From: Bacteroides sp. 51 | GTDB lineage: Bacteria > Bacteroidota > Bacteroidia > Bacteroidales > Bacteroidaceae | Direction: 5' to 3' | Assembly: GCF_010500965.1 (NCBI RefSeq) | Contig: NZ_QVMI01000009.1 | Location: 211,248 to 275,247, forward strand | DNA: 64,000 bases | In this document: piece after piece, positions 54,840 to 63,169 of the stretch | How the letters are laid out: each line of letters begins with the position of its first letter | Position numbering within the stretch: position 1 is the stretch's first letter | The notes under the pieces: model-generated | The model's input: the letters and a program-made list of their open reading frames with translations, nothing else | What the model was told of the DNA's origin: nothing | Databases searched by the model: none | Program-made: the position numbers and the translations under genes

Positions 54840-55884
54840 TCCCGGTTCGACTTCTACCAAGATCGCCGTATATGTCAACGAGAGTCCCGTATTAGTACAT
54901 ACCATTCGCCACAGCGTTGAGGAACTTACACCTTATGCCCGAGTGATCGATCAGTACGATTTCCGCAAGCAACTGGTGCTCCGTGAGTTGGAGAACAGCA
55001 ATGTTCCTTTCGAGTTTGATGCCATCATCGGGCGCGGGGGACTGGTTAAGCCTATTCCCAGCGGAGTATATGAGGTGAATGATGCGCTGAAACATGATCT
55101 GGTCCATGCCACACGGTCGCATGCCTCGAACCTCGGGGGACTGATTGCCGCCGAGCTTGCTGTTATGCTACCCGGTTGCCGTGCTTTTATAGCCGACCCT
55201 GTAGTGGTGGACGAACTGGAAGATATTGCCCGCATCTCGGGTTCGCCCTTGTTGCCCCGCGTCTCCATCTTCCACGCGTTAAACCATAAGGCGATTGCCC
55301 GTCGGTATGCCCGCGAGCATGGGGTGAAATATGAGGAGCAGAACCTGATTGTGTGCCATTTGGGAGGTGGCATATCTGTTGCCGCGCATCGCCAGGGCAG
55401 GGTAGTGGATGTGAATAATGCACTGGATGGCGAAGGTCCGTTCTCGCCCGAACGTGCCGGAACGCTTCCCGCAGGCGAGTTGATTAACCTGTGCTTTACC
55501 GGACGCTTTACCCGCGAAGAGTTACAAAAGCAGGTAACAGGACGTGCCGGGTTGGCTGCCCACCTGGGGTCTACGGATATCCTGGCGATAATGGATCGTA
55601 TAAATAAAGGTGATGAGCATGCAGCGCAGGTAATGGATGCCATGATTTATAACGTAGCTAAAGCTATTGGCAGCGAGGCGGTTGTACTGCAAGGCAAAGT
55701 GGATGCTATTGTTCTTACAGGGGGCATTGCCCATTCTGATTATGTTGTTTCAAAGCTCAAAGCATATGTTTCCTTTCTGGGCGAAGTTAAGGTTTACCCG
55801 GGCGAGGATGAAATGGGGGCTTTGGCTATGAATGCGCTGGGGGCTTTGTCTGGGGAGCTTGCGGTGAAGGAGTACTTGGGTTAG
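54820..55884 (+). CDS. buk: Butyrate kinase
   Basis: 354 residues of the acetate/butyrate kinase (ASKHA) fold. It turns butyryl phosphate and ADP into butyrate and ATP, the energy-yielding last step of butyrate fermentation. Motifs: ILAINPGSTSTKIAVYVNE (phosphate 1), IIGRGGLVKPIPSGVYEVN, LIVCHLGGGISVAAHRQGRV (phosphate 2), NALDGEGPFSPERAGTLP and IVLTGGIAHSDYVVSKL (adenosine). The start at 54820 lies inside the end of ptb. Branched-chain fatty-acid kinase is a close alternative. A palindrome follows 35 bases after the stop. Confidence 0.96.
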   Translation: MKILAINPGSTSTKIAVYVNESPVLVHTIRHSVEELTPYARVIDQYDFRKQLVLRELENSNVPFEFDAIIGRGGLVKPIPSGVYEVNDALKHDLVHATRSHASNLGGLIAAELAVMLPGCRAFIADPVVVDELEDIARISGSPLLPRVSIFHALNHKAIARRYAREHGVKYEEQNLIVCHLGGGISVAAHRQGRVVDVNNALDGEGPFSPERAGTLPAGELINLCFTGRFTREELQKQVTGRAGLAAHLGSTDILAIMDRINKGDEHAAQVMDAMIYNVAKAIGSEAVVLQGKVDAIVLTGGIAHSDYVVSKLKAYVSFLGEVKVYPGEDEMGALAMNALGALSGELAVKEYLG

Positions 55885-55918
55885 GTTGTTTTTAATTGGT
55901 TTTGATGTAAATGATTTA

Positions 55919-56000
55919 CTGTAGGGGCGGTTCGCGAACCGCCCGAAAATGGCTTCCTGTGTATTCTGGGCATTGGGCGGTTCGCGAACCGCCCCTACAG
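55919..56000. repeat. Perfect 26-bp inverted repeat P (GGGCGGTTCGCGAACCGCCC)
   Basis: Arms 55919-55944 and 55975-56000 are exact inverses. Each arm contains the 20-base perfect palindrome GGGCGGTTCGCGAACCGCCC, so two hairpins or one large cruciform can form. It lies between the convergent buk and SusD genes and shares its core with elements at 11706-11779 and 14921-14938. Confidence 0.93.
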
Positions 56001-56066
56001 TTAACCTATTTCCCGTTTCCTTCCTTTCCAATCCGTTTTACTTATTTCCATTCCGTTTTGAGCTAA

Positions 56067-57686
56067 TTACCGCCGCTGCTGCCACCACAGGCGTGTACCA
56101 CCATTATTAGGACCTCCTAATAACTCCAGAAGTTTATTATACTGATCCGGATTATCGCTTTGTAGCGCTGCGGGAAATGGAATGCGACGGATCATAACGT
56201 CCGTATCAATCGTACCGTTACTATTGTTCTCGTATACTTTAAACAACTTCGGATACCCCGTACGCCGCTGCTCGCTCCATGCTTCTACTCCTTCGGGGTA
56301 ACAAGCAATCCATTTCTGGGTAATGATACGTTCAAGTTTTCTTTCATTTGTATCAGCCTCGTCCCACTTTGGAGTAATATCCGTCATTGCCTTCGCATCG
56401 AACCGGCTATCAAGAGCATCCTTGAAGTCTGCGGGAGTAGCCTTGCTTTCGAGATAAGCATCCGACTGGTTGCCCACGCCCCATTGCATGAAAGACGCTT
56501 TTACCCCTTCCTCATAAAACGCCCGGGCGCTTCCTGTAGTAACATATCCTTTTAGTGCAGCCTCTGCAAGCAGAAAGTACACCTCTGCCGGTGTCATAAG
56601 TATGGCATTGGTCGATTGCGTGATTGTGCTCTTAGAATGTCCGCTATAATTCCCATGAGACACATTGATTCCCTGCCGGATTCCCTTGTACGTACCTTTG
56701 ATATCAAACAGATATTTCCCCTCTCCGCTACCTGTGGCCTTCTCGAAATATTTAGGTAAGCGCGGATCGTTAAAGCCGACAAGGAAAGACTCCATACTTG
56801 CATTGATATATGCCTCATTCCATGCTTTGTTGATCTCGCCTAGCGGGTTGTTATACCCACTGCCTACGGTAGATACCGAAATCAAATGCGTTTCAGGCTC
56901 AAGAAAGTCGATCTTACTGTCTATGCACTTCTGTACCATTTCGGCAGCCTTTGCACTATCCACATCCGAGATACGCATGGCCAAGCGCAAACGCAATGAA
57001 TTGGCAAAGCGCAACCACTCATCGTACGTTCGGGTTGCAGTCAGAATGTCAAACTTATAATATGATTCTATACCGGGATTCTTGGCAACGAAGTCTTGTA
57101 TCAGTTGAATCCCTTCCTCTAAATCTTCAAAGAAATGATCGTATGCATCTTTCAGTGATTCGGGGTCTGAACCCGTCTTTGAACCGAAGTTCGAATAAAC
57201 CAGCGGACCGTATTGGTCGGCTATGCGGTGCATGGTAGCTACTTTAAGTATTTTGGTGATCCCCAGGAAAGAGGGATAGTTCTCGGTTTCGGTTAACTCC
57301 TCGGAGGTGTAAATAGCCGGCATGATGTAACCGTAGGTATTTATCCAATTGGCCGAAGTCCAACTATCATTCAGGTTATAGGTGGAGTTATGCATGAAGA
57401 AGTTGTCTTTAGCATCATGAAAGTATCCCGCAAACATATCTGCTCCCAGATTCTGCATAACCTGAAAAGGCCAGTTCAGTCCTGCTCCCCAGTTGTAATT
57501 GAAGTAGATTCCTTTTTGGACAATTAATAACTTTAGCCCATATTTATTGAAGTCGAGGTCTTGTTTGTCGTCCGGGAAACCGGTTTCATCTGTATTGTCC
57601 TTCTCAAAGGAACTTGTACAGGCAGAGGAAAGACCGATGAGGCTTCCCATTAAGAGTACGATTATAGATTTGAGTATCTTTTTCAT
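56067..57686 (-). CDS. SusD/RagB-family outer membrane lipoprotein (SusD-like_2 type), downstream copy
   Basis: About 539 residues from the ATG at 57686 with a lipoprotein signal (IIVLLMGSLIGLSSACTSSF). Family features are WPFQVMQNLGADMFAGYFHD, ILKVATMHRIADQYGPLVYS, YDEWLRFANSLRLRLAMRIS, and near the end ITQKWIACYPEGVEAWSEQR. It binds nutrients at the surface and pairs with the SusC gene just upstream. It is a close paralogue of the SusD at 61528-63150; long stretches are identical and differences cluster in the N-terminal third. No enzyme gene is attached, so the ligand may be peptide or another non-glycan. Confidence 0.94.
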   Translation of the reverse strand: MKKILKSIIVLLMGSLIGLSSACTSSFEKDNTDETGFPDDKQDLDFNKYGLKLLIVQKGIYFNYNWGAGLNWPFQVMQNLGADMFAGYFHDAKDNFFMHNSTYNLNDSWTSANWINTYGYIMPAIYTSEELTETENYPSFLGITKILKVATMHRIADQYGPLVYSNFGSKTGSDPESLKDAYDHFFEDLEEGIQLIQDFVAKNPGIESYYKFDILTATRTYDEWLRFANSLRLRLAMRISDVDSAKAAEMVQKCIDSKIDFLEPETHLISVSTVGSGYNNPLGEINKAWNEAYINASMESFLVGFNDPRLPKYFEKATGSGEGKYLFDIKGTYKGIRQGINVSHGNYSGHSKSTITQSTNAILMTPAEVYFLLAEAALKGYVTTGSARAFYEEGVKASFMQWGVGNQSDAYLESKATPADFKDALDSRFDAKAMTDITPKWDEADTNERKLERIITQKWIACYPEGVEAWSEQRRTGYPKLFKVYENNSNGTIDTDVMIRRIPFPAALQSDNPDQYNKLLELLGGPNNGGTRLWWQQRR

Positions 57687-57709
57687 AACACACATACACT
57701 ATTAACGAG

Positions 57710-60700
57710 TTAGAACGTAAACTTAACGTTGAAGCCTATGCTTCTTGTTGTTGGCATACCAAAAACATCGACCCCCTGGCAACTGTTGTCTGTAGACATG
57801 GTGGTGTCCGGATCAAAAGGAGCGTCTTTATGAAAGAAGAACAGGTTGCGCCCTATTAATGACAAGTCGATGCTTTGGAATACTTTTGTTTTTTCAAGCA
57901 TCGTTCTTGGGAAAGAATATGCCAGAGATAGTTCGCGTAAGCGTACGTTGGTGGCACTGTACATATAATATTCGGTGATTGTACTATTGCGTGCACCGAT
58001 ATGGCTGTAGAATGCGGCAATGTCTTCAAATCTTTGTCCGCCATATTCTATATATCCCTTGTCGCGTGCCTTGCCCGAGTTGGCACTAACACCTCTGTAG
58101 TCCAGTTCGGCCTGGGTTTGTGATAATACATCGCCACCTACGCGGGCATCGATCAGGAAGTATAAAGAGAATCTTTTGTATGACAATGTATTGCTCCAAC
58201 CCAGTATATAATCGGGGTTGCTGTTGCCCACTTTCTCTGTATTGCCGCTACCGATGCTTAGGGGTAAACCTTTATCGTTAAGTTTAATGGTCCCGTTTTC
58301 GTCGCGGTCGAACTTCCACCCGTAGATGTCTCCCAGCGAACCACCTTCTTTCAAACGCATGGCGTAGTTCATGGAGAAGCCTTCTTCGCCGTAAACAAAG
58401 CTGCTGAGGTCGGGGTGCAGTTCAACAACCGTGTTTTTATTGCTGGAATAGTTCATGGATGTCTTCCACCGGAAGTCGTTTGTTATCACGGGAGTGGCTC
58501 CCACGGTGATTTCAACGCCCTTGTTCCTTATCTTTCCGGCATTTACCATGTAATATTTGTATAAAGCGCCGGCGGTAGATGGTAAGGTGAGCAGTTGGTT
58601 TTTCGTATCCGTTTGGTAGAAGGTAAAGTCAAAGTCTAAACGGTGGTTGAAGAACTTCAACTCGGCGCCGACTTCGAATGAAGAACTTAGCTCCGGTTTT
58701 AATTTGTCGAATGGAGCCCGGTCGTTGCTTAGTATTCCACCACCTGCTATGATCTTGTCTTGTAATCGGCTATAGAACAACGGTAAATCATTACCCACCT
58801 GCGACCATGAACTGCGGACTTTACCGAATGAGATCCAGGAGGGAAGACGTAGCGTATTGTTGATTATCCATGACAGGCCGACAGAGGGGTAGAAGAAACT
58901 GCTATGCTCCGTAAAAGCGAGTGTCGAGGACCAGTCGTTGCGGGCGGTAACATCGAGGTAAACACTTTCCCGCCAACCTAATTGTGCGGTTCCGAAGATG
59001 GATTGCAACTGGCGGCGTTCGTTAATCTTCTCATCAATATAAGCTTTCGTGTTCATCACGATGTTGGACACGGTGAATACGTTCGGGTAATACAGAGAAG
59101 CGAGCTTTGAATCCAGACGCAGGGAGTTTACCCTGGTAGAGTTGATGCTGGAACCGATTGCTCCCGACAGCGTCCAGTCATTCCACGTGTTGCTGAACAT
59201 GGCCATTACATCTCCGTAAAGGAGTAGTTCCGAATGGTCGAGATTGATGTAGCGGCCGTTGGCATATCCTACTGTTGAGCCTTCGGGAATATAAATACCG
59301 GCAATTTCGGGCGCTGTGGAGGCATACATCTTTTGGGTGTATTTGTCGCTGATGTAATCTGCCGTACCACGGGCTTGAAGGGTTAGCCAGTTTGTTATTT
59401 TCAGGTTTGCACTCAGGTTGCCTATGGTGCGATAGCGTTGGTCTTTGCTGAGTATGCGATTGGTAATCCAGTATGGGTTTTGTTCAAAAGCATCAATGTC
59501 TTTATACCAATGCTGGACGTTCATATTTCTACTGTTATCGAATGTTTCGAAGTTAGTTTGGTACTCGCCCAGGTTTTCGCCTCTGGGGAAACTGTATAAG
59601 CCAACCAGTGGATTCATGTAGTATCCTCCCGGGGTGGGGCGGTTCTTTAGTGTTTGCTGCATCAGGTTTACATTTCCATCGAGTGTGAGGCGTTCGTTAA
59701 AGAACGAAGCGGTTTGACGGAAATTTATATTATGCTTGTTCAGGGAATTGCCCTCAACTATGCCCTTGCCATATGTATTGGCATAAGAGAAGTAGGTTTG
59801 AAGGGTTTCGCTTCCTTTGGTAAAGGAGAATGAATTGACGGCGGTTAGGCCGGTACGGAAGAAGTTGTCTACGTTATTGTAGTCGGTGAGATTCTTTTTT
59901 TCTCCCCAGCTTCTTTTATTGGCGTCCATTCCATAGTTGTTTTGGAATTTGGGTAACGATATGGCCTGGTCAAACGTCATGGTCGAAGAGAAGGTTGCTC
60001 TTTGTACGCCTGCTTTTCCTTTCTTGGTGGTGATCAGGACTACGCCATTGGCGGCTTGCGAACCGTATAGTGCAGCGGCCGAGGCTCCTTTCAGGATGTT
60101 GATGTATTCAATATCTTCGGGGTTAAGGTTGGAAATGCCATCGCCGCTATCGCGGTTGCCGGCATCGGCCAATCCGCCGAGAATGGTGTAGACCTGTTCG
60201 TTGGAATTGTTCAGCATGGGCACACCATCAATTACGTATAACGGTTGGTTGTTGCCGTTGATGGAGCGGCTTCCGCGGATGTTGACTTTAACTGATCCGC
60301 CAATTCCCGATGAACTGCGGTTGATGAGTACGCCGGATGTTTTTCCGGCCAATGAGTTAATCATATTGGGATCTTTGGCACGGACTAATTCGTTTCCTTC
60401 GACGAGTTGCGTGGCGTAGGTAAGTGATGCTTCTTTTCTCTCGATCCCCATTGCGGTGATTACTACGGTTTCAAGTGCGAGGGCCTCTTCTTCCAACCGG
60501 ATGGTAAGCTGGGTTCTTCCATTCACGGGAACGATTTGCGACTTGTAGCCCATGTAGGATACAAGCAATGAAACGTCTCCGTCGATATCTATATTGAAAT
60601 GTCCGCTTGCATTGGTAATGGTGCCGCTGCCCGATCCTTGCTGAATGATGTTGGCGCCGATAATGGGATCTCCCTTCATATCCGTAACCAGTCCTTTGAC

Positions 60701-61027
60701 GGTAACAAAGTTTTGCTGTGTTGTGGTGTGTTCAATGCTTCTGGTGAGGACAATGTTGTTTCCTTCCGTAACGTATCCGATGTCTGTACCCCGGAAGGCT
60801 TCGTCAAGAATCTCGGATGTTGTTTTGCTGTCGGTGCTGATGTTTACTGTGCGCCTGACGTCTACATTCTTTTTGTTGTAGACAAATAAATACTCGGTCT
60901 GCGACTCGATTTGCTCAAGTAACTCACCAATCCTGACGGGCGACGCGGAAATTTTAACTCTGGCGTTTTGGGCGTATATTGGGCAAAGGCAAGCTAGGAT
61001 TAAAAAGGCAATTAAATATCTTTTCAT
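57710..61027 (-). CDS. SusC/RagA-family transporter with N-terminal STN domain, downstream copy
   Basis: 1105 residues. Signal peptide (LIAFLILACLCPIYAQN), then an STN domain at about 22-95 (ISASPVRIGELLEQIESQTE, LFVYNKKNVDVRRTVNIS), a carboxypeptidase-regulatory-like domain (GLVTDMKGDPIIGANIIQQG), TonB box/plug (GVLINRSSSGIGGSVKVNIR, YVIDGVPMLNNSNEQ) and the barrel ending in TTRSIGFNVKFTF. STN domains usually signal to a FecR-type anti-sigma factor and an ECF sigma factor, but none lies in the window. It is a near-copy of the partial SusC at the right edge and is transcribed with the SusD 23 bases downstream. Confidence 0.95.
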   Translation of the reverse strand: MKRYLIAFLILACLCPIYAQNARVKISASPVRIGELLEQIESQTEYLFVYNKKNVDVRRTVNISTDSKTTSEILDEAFRGTDIGYVTEGNNIVLTRSIEHTTTQQNFVTVKGLVTDMKGDPIIGANIIQQGSGSGTITNASGHFNIDIDGDVSLLVSYMGYKSQIVPVNGRTQLTIRLEEEALALETVVITAMGIERKEASLTYATQLVEGNELVRAKDPNMINSLAGKTSGVLINRSSSGIGGSVKVNIRGSRSINGNNQPLYVIDGVPMLNNSNEQVYTILGGLADAGNRDSGDGISNLNPEDIEYINILKGASAAALYGSQAANGVVLITTKKGKAGVQRATFSSTMTFDQAISLPKFQNNYGMDANKRSWGEKKNLTDYNNVDNFFRTGLTAVNSFSFTKGSETLQTYFSYANTYGKGIVEGNSLNKHNINFRQTASFFNERLTLDGNVNLMQQTLKNRPTPGGYYMNPLVGLYSFPRGENLGEYQTNFETFDNSRNMNVQHWYKDIDAFEQNPYWITNRILSKDQRYRTIGNLSANLKITNWLTLQARGTADYISDKYTQKMYASTAPEIAGIYIPEGSTVGYANGRYINLDHSELLLYGDVMAMFSNTWNDWTLSGAIGSSINSTRVNSLRLDSKLASLYYPNVFTVSNIVMNTKAYIDEKINERRQLQSIFGTAQLGWRESVYLDVTARNDWSSTLAFTEHSSFFYPSVGLSWIINNTLRLPSWISFGKVRSSWSQVGNDLPLFYSRLQDKIIAGGGILSNDRAPFDKLKPELSSSFEVGAELKFFNHRLDFDFTFYQTDTKNQLLTLPSTAGALYKYYMVNAGKIRNKGVEITVGATPVITNDFRWKTSMNYSSNKNTVVELHPDLSSFVYGEEGFSMNYAMRLKEGGSLGDIYGWKFDRDENGTIKLNDKGLPLSIGSGNTEKVGNSNPDYILGWSNTLSYKRFSLYFLIDARVGGDVLSQTQAELDYRGVSANSGKARDKGYIEYGGQRFEDIAAFYSHIGARNSTITEYYMYSATNVRLRELSLAYSFPRTMLEKTKVFQSIDLSLIGRNLFFFHKDAPFDPDTTMSTDNSCQGVDVFGMPTTRSIGFNVKFTF

Positions 61028-61073
61028 AGCCAGTAATAGTTGCTTTAATCTAGAATACTAAGGAATAATGCAG

Positions 61074-61081
61074 TAAAGATA
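61074..61081 (-). promoter_or_regulatory. Possible -7 box for the downstream SusC gene
   Basis: TATCTTTA on the minus strand differs from TAnnTTTG by its last base and lies 47 bases before the ATG at 61027. No clear -33 was found. Confidence 0.35.
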
Positions 61082-61140
61082 GTACGAAATAACCAATTTA
61101 TGTGTTTTTTAACAGGTAATTTTTATGCGGTCAATATGCA

Positions 61141-61390
61141 GTAGCTCAATCTCCCCCGGCCATGGGCTGAATCTCCCTCAAGCAGTGGGACAATCTCCCT
61201 CAGCCAGTGGGGCAATGTCATGCATGTAGTAGATCAATCTGATTGAGCCGGTACATCAACCGGATTTACTCAGTACACGAGGTAGATTGATCCAGTGCAT
61301 GAGGTAGATTGAGCCAGTTCCTCAGGTAGACTGAGCCAGTGCCTCAGACCCACTCAGGCACTGGCTCAGCATTGCTGAGGCACTGGCTCA
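61141..61390. repeat. Composite degenerate repeat Q of about 22-base units in both orientations
   Basis: The left half repeats AATCTCCCTCAnnCAGTGGnnC three to four times (61149-61213). The right half repeats the inverse, GTAGATTGAGCCAGTnCnTCAG, four times (61281-61347). It ends in a perfect 16-bp hairpin, TGAGCCAGTGCCTCAG (61332-61347) with CTGAGGCACTGGCTCA (61375-61390), followed by TTTTT on the plus strand. It fills most of the 500-base gap between SusC copy 2 and SusD copy 1. No gene is visible there. Confidence 0.8.
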
Positions 61391-61438
61391 TTTTTCCATG
61401 CGATCTACTTGCTTTCCGAACAGGTTCTCAAAAGAGAA

Positions 61439-61466
61439 GGAGTAAAGCCCCCCAAGACTTTACTCC
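61439..61466 (-). terminator. Rho-independent terminator of the upstream SusC/SusD pair
   Basis: GGAGTAAAG and CTTTACTCC form a perfect 9-bp stem with a 10-base loop. On the minus strand TTCTCTTTT follows. It lies 62 bases after the stop of the SusD gene at 61528, so the two SusC/SusD pairs are probably separate transcripts. Confidence 0.82.
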
Positions 61467-61527
61467 TCATCTGCAATCTTTTCTCCCTCAAACTAATACG
61501 GAGAAAACACCGTTTAACATAAGCGAA

Positions 61528-63150
61528 TTAAAAATTATTCTGTGGAACATCCCACCAAATACGCGTTCCGCCATCATTGGCACCGCCTAATAATTGTAAT
61601 AACTTGTTGTACTGATCCGGATTGTCGCTTTGCAACGTAGCAGGGAAAGGCAACCTGCGAATCATGATGTCGGTATCAATCGTTCCTTTACTGTTGTTTT
61701 CGTATACTTTAAATAACTTAGGATATCCGGTGCGGCGTTGTTCTGCCCATGCTTCTGCACCTTCGGGATAGCAGGCAATCCATTTCTGGGTAATGATGCG
61801 TTCCAGTTTTCTCTCGTTGCTATCGGCTTCATCCCATTTAGGAGTGATATCGGTCATGGCATCGACGTCAAACCGCGATTCAAAAGCATCTTTGAAATCA
61901 GAAGGTATTCTTTCACTGTTTAAATAATCGTTCAGCAAACCGGCAACACCCCATTGGGAAAGCGATGCTTCGACACCTTTTTCATAGTATTCCTTAGCGT
62001 TATCTGTACTGTATCCCCTTAGAGCGGCCTCTGCGCGAAGGAAGCAAACCTCGGCCGGTGTCATAAGTATCGCATTGGTCGATTGTGATACGGTACTTTT
62101 GGAGTGATTGTTATAATTGCCATGAGCTACATTGATTCCCTGACGGATGCCTTTGTAAGTGCCTGCGATGGGGAATAGATATACTCCGTCGCCGGCACCA
62201 ACAGCCGGGTCGAAATATTTTGGCAATCGTGGGTCGTTATAACCTACCAGGAACGATTCCATGCTTGCATTAATATACACCTCGCCCCAACCTTTGTTGA
62301 TCTCACCCAGCGGATTGGAATATCCACTACCTACGGTAGAAACGGCGATCATGTGTGTTTCCGGTTCAAGGAACCCGATTCCGCTATCAAAACATTTCTT
62401 TACTTCTGCCGCAGCTTTTGCACTGTCAACATTGGAGATGCGCATAGCCAGGCGCAGACGGAGTGAATTGGCAAAACGCAGCCACTCATCATAGGTTCTG
62501 GTCTTCGTCAGAATGTCGAACTTATAGAATGATTCTATTCCGGCATTTGCCGCAACGAAATCTTTGACAAGTTTAATACCATCTTCCAGATCAGTGAAGA
62601 AGCTGTAATACGCATCTTTCAATGATTCAGGATCCGAACCGGTTTTAGAACCAAAGTTAGAGTAAACTACCGGACCGTATTGGTCGGCGATACGGTGCAT
62701 TGTAGCCACCTTCAATATCTTGGTTATGCCAAGGAAAGAGGGGTAACCTTCTTCTTCTGTCAATTGTTCGGACCTGTAAATGGCCGGCATAATATAACCA
62801 TACGTATTTACCCAGTTACTAGAAGTCCAACCTTCATTCAGATTGTAAGCCGAGTTTGCTGCAAAAAGCCCCTTGGCACAGTCGTGGAAGTAACCGGAAT
62901 ACATATCGGCACCCAGGTTCTGCATGATCTGAAACGGCCAGTTTACGCCAGACCCCCAGTTGTAATTGAAATAAATACCTTTTTGTATAATCTGGGTGTT
63001 CACACCATATTTATTGAAATCATACTCCTGCTTATCTTCAGGGAATCCGGTCTTATCGGTATTGTAATCTTCGAATTTATCAGTACAAGCCGAGAAACTA
63101 ATAAGACCTCCTATTAGGAATGTTGCTATATATTTGATTTTATTTTTCAT
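61528..63150 (-). CDS. SusD/RagB-family outer membrane lipoprotein, upstream copy
   Basis: About 540 residues from the ATG at 63150 with a lipoprotein signal (YIATFLIGGLISFSACTDKF). It shares the blocks of the copy at 56067: WPFQIMQNLGADMYSGYFHD, ILKVATMHRIADQYGPVVYS, YDEWLRFANSLRLRLAMRIS, ITQKWIACYPEGAEAWAEQR and a final LLQLLGGANDGGTRIWW. By eye most residues are identical. It follows the SusC at the right edge by 19 bases. Ends with a terminator at 61439-61466. Confidence 0.94.
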   Translation of the reverse strand: MKNKIKYIATFLIGGLISFSACTDKFEDYNTDKTGFPEDKQEYDFNKYGVNTQIIQKGIYFNYNWGSGVNWPFQIMQNLGADMYSGYFHDCAKGLFAANSAYNLNEGWTSSNWVNTYGYIMPAIYRSEQLTEEEGYPSFLGITKILKVATMHRIADQYGPVVYSNFGSKTGSDPESLKDAYYSFFTDLEDGIKLVKDFVAANAGIESFYKFDILTKTRTYDEWLRFANSLRLRLAMRISNVDSAKAAAEVKKCFDSGIGFLEPETHMIAVSTVGSGYSNPLGEINKGWGEVYINASMESFLVGYNDPRLPKYFDPAVGAGDGVYLFPIAGTYKGIRQGINVAHGNYNNHSKSTVSQSTNAILMTPAEVCFLRAEAALRGYSTDNAKEYYEKGVEASLSQWGVAGLLNDYLNSERIPSDFKDAFESRFDVDAMTDITPKWDEADSNERKLERIITQKWIACYPEGAEAWAEQRRTGYPKLFKVYENNSKGTIDTDIMIRRLPFPATLQSDNPDQYNKLLQLLGGANDGGTRIWWDVPQNNF

Positions 63151-63169
63151 AATAGTATCGTTGTTTAAG

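Noticed and set aside
53940-54905. A 321-codon open frame on the minus strand across ptb and the start of buk
   Set aside because: Both plus-strand genes are unmistakable. The minus-strand product is unlike any known family and crosses a gene boundary.
61141-61390. CRISPR array
   Set aside because: The units are about 22 bases, imperfect, back to back and in both orientations. There are no constant repeats with unique spacers and no cas genes.
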